A stretch of 64,000 nucleotides of DNA from Lentzea pudingi (GTDB taxonomy: Bacteria; Actinomycetota; Actinomycetes; Mycobacteriales; Pseudonocardiaceae): positions 62,001 to 126,000 of the forward strand of contig NZ_BMNC01000009.1 in assembly GCF_014646255.1 (NCBI RefSeq), in the 5' to 3' direction. The notes beneath the pieces are model-generated. The model was not told where the DNA came from and searched no databases. It saw only the letters and a list, made by a program, of their open reading frames with translations. The translations under genes were made by a program, and so were the position numbers. This document shows positions 26,209 to 34,632 of this stretch, piece by piece (the stretch's first letter is position 1; each line of letters begins with the position of its first letter).

Positions 26209-27000
26209 TCACCTCCTGTCTGGGCGTACGGCCTTGCGCCTGCTCCGGTTCAGCCACCACGCCCCGGCCATCACCAGCACCACCACGAACGGCCACGGCC
26301 CGAGCGCACCGACGAGCTGCACCAGCACGTTCTGGAACCGTCCCGCGCCTCGCACGACCGGGTCGACCGCACTGCCACCGGCCAGGAACAACCGCAGCTC
26401 GTAAACGCCGTAGTAGGTCACGTACGCGCCAACGGCTATGAGGACCGCGCCACCGATCCGTCCGACGTGGGGCAGCACCTTCCTGATGTGCGGCGCGAGT
26501 GCCGAACCCGCGACCGCGAGCACGGTGACGATGAGGCCCATGCCCAGCGCGTAGGCGAAGAACGCCATCACGCCCGTCTGCAGCGATGCACCCACCACGG
26601 CGAGAAACGGTCCGATCGCGCACGAGAGAGAGGCGATGGCGAACGCGATGCCGTAGCCGTACATGGACCAAAGACTCTTCGGCGCGGCCTGGAGTTTGGG
26701 CAGCCGGACGTAGAGGTCCTTGCCCAGCAGCAAAAGCACGCCGACGACGACCATCACGAGCCCGATCACGACCGTCACGAACGGCAGGTAGCGCTTGAGG
26801 GTCGCGGCCACCGGGCTGACCAGAACGCCGAACGCGCCGAAGAAGGTGACGAACCCGGCTGTCATCACCAGCCCGGACGCGAAGGCCCTCGCCGGACTGT
26901 CGCGGGACACCAACGCCAGATAGGCGGGCAGCATCGCGAATCCGCACGGGTTGACCGTGGCCACCATTCCCGCGACGACCGCGAGTGCGAGCTCGTTCAC
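26209..27000 (-). CDS. CcdA/DsbD-like transmembrane thiol transporter
   Basis: A 263-aa protein with about six to seven transmembrane segments. The two conserved Cys lie in T-V-N-P-C-G-F-A-M-L-P and S-L-S-C-A-I-G-P-F, the signature pair of the CcdA family. GTG 27000 (V-N-E-L-A-L) is the family-like start; codons upstream read through non-conserved sequence. It carries reducing equivalents to the lipoprotein at 25727-26200. A poorly conserved C-terminal extension of ~40 residues carries a further hydrophobic segment and a basic tail. Confidence 0.88.
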   Translation of the reverse strand: MNELALAVVAGMVATVNPCGFAMLPAYLALVSRDSPARAFASGLVMTAGFVTFFGAFGVLVSPVAATLKRYLPFVTVVIGLVMVVVGVLLLLGKDLYVRLPKLQAAPKSLWSMYGYGIAFAIASLSCAIGPFLAVVGASLQTGVMAFFAYALGMGLIVTVLAVAGSALAPHIRKVLPHVGRIGGAVLIAVGAYVTYYGVYELRLFLAGGSAVDPVVRGAGRFQNVLVQLVGALGPWPFVVVLVMAGAWWLNRSRRKAVRPDRR

Positions 27001-27525
27001 GGCTCTGAGGCTAGCGGTGCGGTCCGGAACGTCGCCGGGGAATCCGCGGTCGGACGGGTACATCGTGGCGCCCGCCGCGTGTTCCAGGAACGCGGCGCGT
27101 GGGCGGTGTTCTTCGGCCGGTTCATTGCATCGCTGCGGATTCTCGCCGGGCATGAACCACGGCAAGTTCCTGGACGCCAACGCTCAGGGCGGCGTCGTGC
27201 GGGCGGGCCGCACGGCGGCTCCACATCGCTCAGCGACTCCGCCCCACCAGAGAGCCCGCGACTGCACGGCGGCTCCGGTTGAGACGCTGTCCTCACCCTC
27301 AGTCGCCGACCGCCGGGATCCCGGTCCTCGTCCCGGTCGCCTTCACCCGGACCGGGAACCCGCAGAAGCCGACGCCGGCACTCAGCTCCAAGCCCGAAGT
27401 CCCACAGAACCCAACGACTTCACCCACTTCGGCTTGACCACTTCGCAGCTGTACGAAGTCGAGCAGCAATCGCTTACCTGACTGATCTATCGACACGTCT
27501 TGTGGCCCCGCGATTACGCGCGGTA
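27001..27525. other. Intergenic region without a supported gene
   Basis: About 525 bases between the divergently oriented ccdA-like and LPMO genes. A plus-strand frame is open up to 27481, but its translation is low-complexity, Pro/Arg-rich and shows no family. It may be a decayed gene or simply long promoter DNA. The right end leads into the DasR-like site. Confidence 0.4.
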
Positions 27526-27537
27526 TGGTCTAGACCT
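27526..27537. promoter_or_regulatory. DasR-type operator (dre) before the chitin monooxygenase
   Basis: TGGTCTAGACCT contains the perfect palindrome GGTCTAGACC and matches the core of known DasR sites (TGGTCTAGACCA) that control chitin genes in streptomycetes. It lies 57 bases before the ATG of the AA10 gene, a fitting position for repression relieved by amino-sugar phosphates. Confidence 0.65.
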
Positions 27538-27593
27538 TCAATCGCCGCCGCGATGTAAAGGGAGTACGCACACATCAAGGCAAAGGAAGTCAC

Positions 27594-28109
27594 ATGAAGA
27601 TCGGACGCAAGGTAACGGCCGCCATGGCCGGTGTTCTCGCTGCACCGTTGATCGTCGTGGCACTCCCCAGCGGCACGGCACTCGCCCACGGCTACATCAA
27701 CTCACCGCCGAGCCGTCAGGCGCAGTGCGCCGCGCGCACCATCGCCTGCGGCAACATCCAGTACGAACCGCAGTCGGTCGAGGGCCCGAAGGGCCTGCAG
27801 AGCTGCCACGCCAACCTGTCGCAGTTCTCCGAGCTGAGCAACGACAACAAGGGCTGGCGGGTCACCAACACGGGCCGTTCGGTGACGTTCAACTGGACCT
27901 TCACCGCCCGCCACCGCACGCGTGACTACGACTACTTCGTCGACGGCCGCAAGGTCGCGACGTTCAGCGGCAACAACCAGCAGCCGCCGGCCACCGTGTC
28001 GCACACCGTGAACGTGGGCTCCCCCGGCAAGCACAAGGTCCTGGCCGTGTGGAACATCGGCGACACGGCGATGGCCTTCTACTCCTGCATCGACATCAAC
28101 GCGAGCTGA
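27594..28109 (+). CDS. Secreted AA10 lytic polysaccharide monooxygenase (chitin-binding)
   Basis: A 171-aa protein. The signal peptide ends A-L-A, so the mature enzyme begins His-Gly-Tyr, giving the first His of the copper histidine brace. The second is likely His in F-T-A-R-H-R-T-R-D-Y. The C-terminal block A-V-W-N-I-G-D-T-A-M-A-F-Y-S-C-I-D matches the AA10 core, with a Phe at the axial site. It has no extra binding module, as in CBP21-type proteins. It cleaves crystalline chitin oxidatively. The DasR-like site upstream supports a chitin role. Confidence 0.93.
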   Translation: MKIGRKVTAAMAGVLAAPLIVVALPSGTALAHGYINSPPSRQAQCAARTIACGNIQYEPQSVEGPKGLQSCHANLSQFSELSNDNKGWRVTNTGRSVTFNWTFTARHRTRDYDYFVDGRKVATFSGNNQQPPATVSHTVNVGSPGKHKVLAVWNIGDTAMAFYSCIDINAS

Positions 28110-28517
28110 TCACTGCCCGCGTGAGGACCCCTTCCTCTCACGCAGCAGCTCGTCGACGTCGAACGGCATCAGCGTCAACGGCGGACCGGACAACGGTTTC
28201 CGCAGCGCGTCGAGGATCTCCGCGTTCATCTCCTCGATGATCGCGCGCGCCTCGGCGTCGGTCGTGGCCGCCAGGGCACGCGCCTTGGCGGTCTCGGCCC
28301 GCTTGCGCAGGACCAGGGAAGGGGGCAACCCTGCCGTGCCCTCTTCCTCCCGGACCTTCCTCTTGATCCACCAGTCCTCTTCGAGCGCCGTTCCCGCGCC
28401 GGGCAACGGTTTCCCGGCGCTCGGCAGGTCGTCGAACTCACCGCGTTCCTGAGCCTCGCGGATCTGCCTGTCGATCCACGACTCGAAGCCCGTTCCGGGC
28501 GGTTTCCGTCGCGTCAT
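28110..28517 (-). CDS. DUF1992 (DnaJ-homologue C28-like) protein
   Basis: A 135-aa protein with the conserved opening W-I-D-R-Q-I-R-E-A-Q-E-R-G-E-F-D-D-L-P-S-A-G-K-P followed by W-I-K-R-K-V-R-E-E. This is the DUF1992 domain also found in eukaryotic DNAJC28. Its function is unknown. It overlaps the stop of the proline iminopeptidase gene as ATGA and is the last gene of the run that starts near 32663. Confidence 0.85.
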   Translation of the reverse strand: MTRRKPPGTGFESWIDRQIREAQERGEFDDLPSAGKPLPGAGTALEEDWWIKRKVREEEGTAGLPPSLVLRKRAETAKARALAATTDAEARAIIEEMNAEILDALRKPLSGPPLTLMPFDVDELLRERKGSSRGQ

Positions 28518-29431
28518 GGGGAGAACCTCCTGACCGCGGTCTCGATCGCCTCCCGGAACGCGGGGCTGCCCTTGTGGCCACTGTCGTCCACGAGGGTCAG
28601 CTCGGCGTCCGGCCACGCCCGCGCCAGCGCGTACGCGGTGTCCGCGGGGCAGCTCATGTCGCGCCGGCCGTGGACCAGCGCGGCCGGGATGCCGGCGAGC
28701 TTGCCGGCGCCGCCCAGCAGATCGTCGACGAAGCCGTTGTCCGCGTAGTAGTGCGCGATGATCCGCACGAGCGCGATCACGTCGTCGGACGCCCGGCCGG
28801 AGAACACGTCGGGCTGGCCGAAGCTTTCCAGCGACAGCACCGTGTCCTCCCACCGGCACCACTCGAGCGCCGCCTGCTCCCGCACGGCCCGGTCCGGGTT
28901 CTCCATCAGATCCGCGTACGCGCGCACTACGTCCGAAGCGTCGCCGACGTGCGCGCTGAACCTGGCCCAGGCCTCCGGGAAGAACCGCGAGACGCCCTTG
29001 TACAGCCAGTCGATCTCACGCGGCGACGACAGCGTCACCGCGATGAGGATCATCTCCGAGACCCGTTCCGGATGCCGTTGCGCGTAGGCGACCGCGAGCG
29101 TCGAGCCCCAGGAACCGCCGTAGAGCAGCCACTTCTCGATGCCGAGGTGCTCGCGGAGCTTCTCCATGTCCGCGATCAGGTGGTCCGTCGTGTTGACGCC
29201 CATGTCCGCGGCCGGGTCGCTCGCGTGCGGCGTGCTCCGGCCGCACCCGCGCTGGTGGAAGATCACGATGCGGAACTTCTCCGCGTCCAACGACCTCCGC
29301 GCGCCCTTCGACGGGGCACCGGGGCCGCCGTGGAGGAACACGGCGGGCTTGCCGCCGGGGTCGCCGACGGTCTCCCAGTAGACCTGGTTGCCGTCTCCGA
29401 CGTCGAGCACGCCGTGGTCGTAGGGCTCCAT
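28514..29431 (-). CDS. pip: Proline iminopeptidase (alpha/beta hydrolase)
   Basis: A 305-aa S33-family peptidase. The oxyanion motif is H-G-G-P-G, the nucleophile elbow G-G-S-W-G-S. The acid lies in H-G-R-R-D-M and the His in D-D-S-G-H-K. R-G-C-G-R-S-T-P-H after the first motif is the typical proline iminopeptidase signature. It releases N-terminal Pro from peptides, in the cytoplasm since no signal peptide is seen. Length is normal. Confidence 0.92.
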   Translation of the reverse strand: MEPYDHGVLDVGDGNQVYWETVGDPGGKPAVFLHGGPGAPSKGARRSLDAEKFRIVIFHQRGCGRSTPHASDPAADMGVNTTDHLIADMEKLREHLGIEKWLLYGGSWGSTLAVAYAQRHPERVSEMILIAVTLSSPREIDWLYKGVSRFFPEAWARFSAHVGDASDVVRAYADLMENPDRAVREQAALEWCRWEDTVLSLESFGQPDVFSGRASDDVIALVRIIAHYYADNGFVDDLLGGAGKLAGIPAALVHGRRDMSCPADTAYALARAWPDAELTLVDDSGHKGSPAFREAIETAVRRFSP

Positions 29432-29449
29432 GGAATCGAGCGTACCGAG

Positions 29450-30454
29450 CTACACCGACAAGATCTTCCAGGTCAGTCCGGCGTCGTCGGTCCGGTGGAC
29501 CTCGGCGAACTCCTGGCCCGGACCGCCGCGCACCAGCGTGGCGTGGCGCGCGTCCGAGAACGCCAGGTCCTCGAACGGCGGCCCGCCGAGCGTGAGGGGC
29601 GTGTCCCACTTCGTGCCGGAGCCGCGGTGCACGAACGACCAGTCGCGTCCGGTCGCGGCCACGAGCGCCGCCTCCGGTGACACCGCGAAGCCCGTCGTGA
29701 TGCCCTCGCGCGGCGGCACGCCGACGGTCTCGAAAGGCCCGCCCTCGGACTTGCGCAGCTCCTTCGTCATGTTCCCGAAACCGGGGTCGAAGCTGCACAA
29801 CGCGTAGCGGTCGGCCCCGGCCGTGCCCAGGCGGGTCGCCGCGAACTCGGTGCACGGCGCCGGTTCCTCGAACCAACCCGCCGGAGACCGCGTCCAGTAG
29901 CGGTTCTCCACGCCGAACGTCGACAGCGAGACCTGACCGGCGGCGATCTCCCCGCGCGCCTGGCCCTTGACCTCGACGCCCGGCACCGGTTGCCACGAGC
30001 CGAACCACAGGTCGCGGTGGAACAGCCGTGACGACGTGCCGTCGTGGATCACGGCGAGGAACCCGGAGCTGTCGAAACCCAGTGCTCCCACGGTTCCCTT
30101 GATGCCGGACGGTTCCCAGCGGTTGCCACCGTCGGCGGTGACGAACAGCTGCTCGCCGTCGGTCACCATCCCGGCCGCGTCACTCGCGAACAGCACCCGC
30201 AGCCGGTCAGTCTCCGGTACGGACAGCGCCGGGGTCTTCACCCGCGTCCACGAGGCGCCGCCGTCGAACGTGCGGACGAGCTGCGGGCACCTCGCGGTCT
30301 GGCACAGGGTGTCGAGCCCCAGCACGAACCCCCGGTCAGCGGACGTCCACGACGTCGACGCGGGCACGACGCCGGTGCCCGCGTGCGCGACGGAAACGGT
30401 CAATCCGGTCAGCAGCACCGAAACAGCAAGAACAGCAATGCGTTTCCCCCACAT
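29450..30454 (-). CDS. Secreted BNR/sialidase-type beta-propeller protein
   Basis: A 334-aa protein with a signal peptide ending A-H-A. It has several BNR/Asp-box-like repeats, such as T-F-D-G-G-A-S-W, T-A-D-G-G-N-R-W and T-D-D-A-G-L-T-W, spaced as in a beta-propeller. The Arg triad of true sialidases is not evident, so it is more likely a Ycf48-like or binding propeller. It begins 12 bases after the MFS gene on the same strand and may be co-transcribed with it. Confidence 0.7.
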   Translation of the reverse strand: MWGKRIAVLAVSVLLTGLTVSVAHAGTGVVPASTSWTSADRGFVLGLDTLCQTARCPQLVRTFDGGASWTRVKTPALSVPETDRLRVLFASDAAGMVTDGEQLFVTADGGNRWEPSGIKGTVGALGFDSSGFLAVIHDGTSSRLFHRDLWFGSWQPVPGVEVKGQARGEIAAGQVSLSTFGVENRYWTRSPAGWFEEPAPCTEFAATRLGTAGADRYALCSFDPGFGNMTKELRKSEGGPFETVGVPPREGITTGFAVSPEAALVAATGRDWSFVHRGSGTKWDTPLTLGGPPFEDLAFSDARHATLVRGGPGQEFAEVHRTDDAGLTWKILSV

Positions 30455-30466
30455 CGCCTTCTCCCC

Positions 30467-31666
30467 TCAAGAGGCTGGTTCCCACTCAACACCTCTCGCC
30501 CGTGCAGCGGCAACTACCCACAACGCCACCAAAACCCCGGCGGCACCCGCGCAGACCAGGACCAGTCGCGGGCCCAGCACGTCGATGAGCAGACCACCGG
30601 CGAGGTACGACACGGCCGCGGCCACACCGATCCCGCCGTAGAAGTTGGCGAACACCCTGCCCGTCCGATCACCGGGGACGAGCCGCTGGATCAGCGTGCT
30701 GTGCGCGACGTCCATCGCCGCGATCCCCAGTCCCCGCACGGCTTGCAGGGCGAACGCCGACGCGACCCCCCACGCCAGCCCGGTGAACAGGTTGCCCGCG
30801 CTGCTGATCAGGAACCCCACGACGAGCAGCGTGACCATGCTCAGGCCCGCCGATCCCTTGGCCAGCAGCGCATAACCGAGCAGCAGTCCAACGCCGACCG
30901 CGCCGAGCACGACGCCGGCCACGCCGTCCGACTCGCCGAACACGCCCATCGTCAGCTGCAGCACCGCGACGTCGTCGATGGCGGTGCACGCGACGACACC
31001 GCAGAATCCGAGGAAGACGATCCGCAGCGCCCGGTTCCGCCAGATCTCGCTCACCCCGGCCTTCACGTCGGTGAACACCGTCTCCCCCGGCTCCGACGGC
31101 ACGACGAGCTTCGGCAGGCGCAGCAACAACAACGCCGACAGACCGAACGACACCGCGTCCACGAGCAGCACGCCGCGGGTGTCGAGGAACTGCAGCAACA
31201 ACGCGGCGAGGAACGGCCCGATGACGTCAGCGCTGTTGGAACCCAGGCCCAGCGCGGTGTTCGCCTGCGCCAGGTCCTTCTCCGCGACCAGGCTCGGTAC
31301 CGCCGCCCGTGACGCCGGGATGAAGACCTGTCCGATCACGGCCCGCACGCCGACCAGCGCGAGCAGGACCGGCAACGGCGGCAGGGTGAACGCGATGACC
31401 GCCAGCAGCACGCCCTGCGCGACCTCGCACACGATCATCACGGTGCGCCGGTCGAACCTGTCGCTGATGACCCCCGTCAGCGGGCTGAGCAACGACGGCG
31501 CGAAGTCGCCCACGAGCAGCAGCGCCGCCACCGCGATGGCTTTCCCCAGCACGGACTGCACGTGCACCATCAGCGTGACGAGACTGAGGGCGTCCCCCAC
31601 GACAGAAACGACCCGTGCGGTGCTGAGCACGCGCAACGGGCCGTTTTCCTTCAGAAGCGTCAGCAC
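30467..31666 (-). CDS. MFS exporter, EntS-like
   Basis: A 399-aa MFS protein with about twelve transmembrane segments. The loop G-V-I-S-D-R-F-D-R-R between segments 2 and 3 is typical of the DHA3/EntS group that exports siderophores or macrolides. It starts with GTG 31666, four bases after the stop of the iron-siderophore binding protein gene, so it probably belongs to the same iron-regulated transcript. Siderophore export is the likely role, from context. Confidence 0.8.
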   Translation of the reverse strand: MLTLLKENGPLRVLSTARVVSVVGDALSLVTLMVHVQSVLGKAIAVAALLLVGDFAPSLLSPLTGVISDRFDRRTVMIVCEVAQGVLLAVIAFTLPPLPVLLALVGVRAVIGQVFIPASRAAVPSLVAEKDLAQANTALGLGSNSADVIGPFLAALLLQFLDTRGVLLVDAVSFGLSALLLLRLPKLVVPSEPGETVFTDVKAGVSEIWRNRALRIVFLGFCGVVACTAIDDVAVLQLTMGVFGESDGVAGVVLGAVGVGLLLGYALLAKGSAGLSMVTLLVVGFLISSAGNLFTGLAWGVASAFALQAVRGLGIAAMDVAHSTLIQRLVPGDRTGRVFANFYGGIGVAAAVSYLAGGLLIDVLGPRLVLVCAGAAGVLVALWVVAAARARGVEWEPAS

Positions 31667-31670
31667 ATGG

Positions 31671-32663
31671 CTACTTTGCCAACACCTGGTCGAGCTGGTC
31701 AGCCAATTTGTTCATGATCCCGGCGTAGGAGGAGTAGCTCAGCGGGGCGACCGCGTTCCACTCGACGAACCGGCCGGCCTGCACGGCGGGAAGGCCCTGG
31801 AAGACCGGGTGACCCTCCTTCATCTGCTCCGGGTTCAGCACGTGCTGGCGGGTGTCCCACATGATCACGTGCTCTTTGTACGTGCCGGAGTTCTCCCACG
31901 ACAGCGACTGGAAGTAGCCGCCGCCCTCGGCGTCGGGCTTGTCCGGCGTGAGCAGCGGCAGGCCCAGTTCCTTGACGTACCAGTCGAGGTCGGGGTTGCG
32001 GGCGGGCACGGCGACGTAGAAGAGCTTCGGGTCCGCGCCGACCACCTGGATCTTCTGCTTCGCGGCCGTCATCTTCCCGCCGATGGCCTTCAACCGGTCG
32101 GCGGCCTTGGTGAACGCCTCCTCGTCGGCCTTCACCTCGGCGGAGTCGACGTCGGCGCCGAGAGACTTCGCGAGTTCCTTGAAGCGCTTGACCCCGTCCG
32201 GCAGCTGGATCTTCGACTGGCCGATGCCGACGGTCGGGGCGATCTTGGCGACCTTCTCCTCGAACTCGGCGGTGAGGTGCCAGAGCCCGGTGACCTCGGG
32301 GTAGTAGCCGGCGACGACCAGGTCGGCATTCAGCGCGGCGAACTTCTCGAAGTCGATCTCGCCGTAGCCCGGTCCCGTGACGTCGGTGACCTTGGCCGGG
32401 TCGATGCTGCCGGCCTCCGGGTCGGTCGTGCCGTCCGGGCGCTTGAGCGGACCGAACGTGCCGACGACGTTGATGCCGTAGTCCTTGAGGGCGCCCGCGG
32501 CGGACACCTGCGCGACGACGCGCTCGGGCCGTTTCGGTGCGGTGACCTCCTTACCGCGATCGTCCTTGAAGGACCACTGGCCACTTCCCTGCTCCGTGGG
32601 AGCGTTTCCACCGCACCCGGCCACTAGGCCGAGCAGCAGAACCGCGGCGACTGTCCTGCGCAC
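31671..32663 (-). CDS. Iron-siderophore ABC transporter substrate-binding lipoprotein
   Basis: A 330-aa protein of the FepB/FhuD-type periplasmic binding family. The start at GTG 32663 is set by an ideal AGGAGGT 7 bases upstream. The lipobox is V-A-G-C. The mature N-terminus contains K-R-P-E-R-V-V-A-Q, the family opening. No permease or ATPase gene is adjacent, so the rest of the importer is elsewhere. An IdeR/DmdR-like iron box lies directly upstream. Confidence 0.88.
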   Translation of the reverse strand: MRRTVAAVLLLGLVAGCGGNAPTEQGSGQWSFKDDRGKEVTAPKRPERVVAQVSAAGALKDYGINVVGTFGPLKRPDGTTDPEAGSIDPAKVTDVTGPGYGEIDFEKFAALNADLVVAGYYPEVTGLWHLTAEFEEKVAKIAPTVGIGQSKIQLPDGVKRFKELAKSLGADVDSAEVKADEEAFTKAADRLKAIGGKMTAAKQKIQVVGADPKLFYVAVPARNPDLDWYVKELGLPLLTPDKPDAEGGGYFQSLSWENSGTYKEHVIMWDTRQHVLNPEQMKEGHPVFQGLPAVQAGRFVEWNAVAPLSYSSYAGIMNKLADQLDQVLAK

Positions 32664-32679
32664 CTGTCCACCTCCTGAT

Positions 32680-32698
32680 TTAGGCATGCCTAACCTAT
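32680..32698. promoter_or_regulatory. IdeR/DmdR-type iron box
   Basis: TTAGGCATGCCTAACCTAT matches 14 of 19 positions of the DtxR-family consensus, with the inner palindrome TTAGGCATGCCTAA perfect. It lies 17 bases before the GTG of the siderophore-binding protein gene. This predicts repression by iron. Confidence 0.7.
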
Positions 32699-32866
32699 CA
32701 AGAGACTGCGCAAACCCGTAATTCGCGGTAGCTGCCTCACCGTGCGGAACCACCCGGCGACCGACCGTCCACATCCGACTGGAAGAAACCCGGGGAAGCG
32801 TGTCGATTCCGGCCTCGCCGGTTCGACGTCCTTGCAGAAGGCAGGTTCGGAGATCGGAGGGTCGCC

Positions 32867-33184
32867 ATGATCGCCACGCTCATCGCCACACTGGTCGAGG
32901 AGGACCACGCCGAGGACGACGGCGCCCTGGCGCCGGACGACCGCCTGACCTGCCACGTGCACGGCAGGTGGATCCACCAGTGCGTGTCGTCGCCCGTGCA
33001 CGTCAACCCGGTCACGCGGCACCGCTGGTGCCGCGGCTGCGACTCCCCGCTGGGCGTCGTGGTCGACGAGCTCGCCGGTGCCGTCGCGATGCGCTGCCCC
33101 CGCTGCGGGTGCGGGGGGAGCGCCGCCACCGCCCGCCTGATCGCCGCGTGCCGTGCCTCGATCGAGGCACACCGGGCCGCCTGA
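32867..33184 (+). CDS. Small putative zinc-ribbon protein
   Basis: A 105-aa protein with several Cys/His pairs: L-T-C-H-V-H, W-C-R-G-C and M-R-C-P-R-C-G-C-G. The last two pairs could form a zinc ribbon. GGAGG precedes the ATG by five bases. It stands alone between divergent neighbours. I do not recognise the family; a regulatory or structural metal-binding role is a guess from the motifs. Confidence 0.65.
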   Translation: MIATLIATLVEEDHAEDDGALAPDDRLTCHVHGRWIHQCVSSPVHVNPVTRHRWCRGCDSPLGVVVDELAGAVAMRCPRCGCGGSAATARLIAACRASIEAHRAA

Positions 33185-33234
33185 TCGGGTGACGGCGCCC
33201 GATCTGCCCCTTTTGCATTCTTTAGTCGCTCTTC

Positions 33235-33375
33235 GTGGCCGTTTCTTCACGCATCGCCACAGCAGCGGGAACGGCCCTCGTCACGGCCTTTCCCGCACTC
33301 GCCGACGAACTGGTGGACGTCGAGTCCGACTGTCCCCTGGTCGTCGCCGGGAGACCGCTCATCGAGTTCGACTGA
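33235..33375 (+). CDS. Possible small secreted protein
   Basis: A 46-codon frame starting GTG. The translation begins M-A-V-S-S-R-I-A-T-A-A-G-T-A-L-V, has a signal-peptide-like hydrophobic stretch ending P-A-L-A, and a short acidic mature part with one Cys. No ribosome binding site is obvious. It lies 63 bases before the NlpC/P60 gene. It may be real but could equally be chance in high-G+C DNA. Confidence 0.25.
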   Translation: MAVSSRIATAAGTALVTAFPALADELVDVESDCPLVVAGRPLIEFD

Positions 33376-33438
33376 ACCTTTGCACCCGTTCGGCCGTACG
33401 CCTCCTCAGAAGCCGATTCCGACTCCTGAGGAGGCCGC

Positions 33439-34410
33439 GTGCCCGGCCGACGTGCAGCTAGGACGACCGCTCTTGCCGCTGTGATCGCCGCGACGGTGGT
33501 GTCGATGCCTTCGGCGCACGCACAGCCCGCCGACGACGCGCTCAAGGTCTACAACGACCTGACGCGGGAGGCCGAGAAGCTCAGCCAGGACCACCTCAAG
33601 GCGCAGGGCGACCTGGGCAGGGCGAACGGGATCGTGGTCGCCGCCACCGAGGCGGAGAAGAAGGCGCTGGCCGAGTCGGAGCAGTTCCGCGGCCAGGTCG
33701 ACGTGCTGACGGAGGCGTCGTTCGAGGGCGCCCGGTTCACCAACCTGTCGGCGCTGCTCACGTCGTCGTCCCAGGTGGACTTCCTGGAGCGGATGCAGGC
33801 GATGAACATCATCGCCACCGACCAGAACGAGGCGGTGGAGCGGATGAACGCCACGCTCGCGGCGGCGCAGAAGGCCCGCACCGACGCCACCACCGCCGCG
33901 TCCGCCGCGGAGAAGCTCGCCGCCGACGTCTCCACCCGCAAGGTCGCCATGGACGCGCAGGTGTCCACCGCGCGGTCGAAGTACCAGTCGCTGACCAGGC
34001 CGCAGCAGCAGACGCTGGCGAGCACCGGACCCAAGGTGACGGTGAACGCGCCCGCGGGCGCGGCCGGCGCGGCCCTCAACTTCGCGATGAGCCAGCAGGG
34101 CAAGCCGTACGTGTTCGGGTCGAACGGACCGAACTCGTGGGACTGCTCGTCGCTGATGCAGGCCTCCTACCGGGCCGCCGGCGTGAGCATCCCGCGCGTC
34201 ACCTACGACCAGGCGAAGGTCGGCCGCGGCGTGGGACGAGGCGAGGTCACGGCGGGCGACCTGATCATCTACTACTCCGGTCAGTCGCACGTGGCCATGG
34301 CCATCGACGGCACTCGGGCCGTGCACGCGTCGACCGAGGGCGTGCCGGTGAAGGTCGCGAACATCGACTCCATCGGACCCATTTCGGTGATTCGCCGGGT
34401 TGTCGGGTGA
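33439..34410 (+). CDS. Secreted NlpC/P60 peptidoglycan endopeptidase (first of a tandem pair)
   Basis: A 323-aa protein. The signal peptide ends A-H-A; residues ~30-190 are a coiled-coil region rich in Ala, Glu and Lys; residues ~205-323 are the NlpC/P60 domain. The catalytic Cys is in S-W-D-C-S-S-L, the His in S-H-V-A-M-A and the third polar residue in V-H-A-S-T-E-G. GTG 33439 follows GAGGAGG. It is RipA/RipC-like and should cleave D-Glu-mDAP bonds during cell separation. The coiled coil probably controls access to the active site. Confidence 0.9.
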   Translation: MPGRRAARTTALAAVIAATVVSMPSAHAQPADDALKVYNDLTREAEKLSQDHLKAQGDLGRANGIVVAATEAEKKALAESEQFRGQVDVLTEASFEGARFTNLSALLTSSSQVDFLERMQAMNIIATDQNEAVERMNATLAAAQKARTDATTAASAAEKLAADVSTRKVAMDAQVSTARSKYQSLTRPQQQTLASTGPKVTVNAPAGAAGAALNFAMSQQGKPYVFGSNGPNSWDCSSLMQASYRAAGVSIPRVTYDQAKVGRGVGRGEVTAGDLIIYYSGQSHVAMAIDGTRAVHASTEGVPVKVANIDSIGPISVIRRVVG

Positions 34411-34632
34411 CGCGTCTCTCCCACCCCGCGATAAACCCACGTGGACGACTGTGAGAGCGTGCGGGCCGGTGAACTGATGGGGACCCGGTGGTAGACGAGG
34501 GCAAGGTCATTCCGTAACCTGTCCGAGACCTTCGGCCCAGCAGTTAACCCACTCGGGGCACCCGCCAAGGTTGTCGTCTCACGCGGAGTAGTTCTCGCGG
34601 GGCGGCTGCCAGGAAAAAGGAGGAACCGCGAC

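Noticed and set aside
26951..27481. Plus-strand open frame before the LPMO gene
   Set aside because: It starts inside the ccdA-like gene on the other strand and its translation is low-complexity, with no ribosome binding site or family pattern.
34411..34632. Possible c-di-AMP (ydaO) riboswitch before the second NlpC/P60 gene
   Set aside because: Such leaders occur before peptidoglycan hydrolase genes in actinomycetes, and GGGGACCCGG is suggestive. However, the conserved blocks of the riboswitch could not be placed. The same was tried for 33185-33438 without success.
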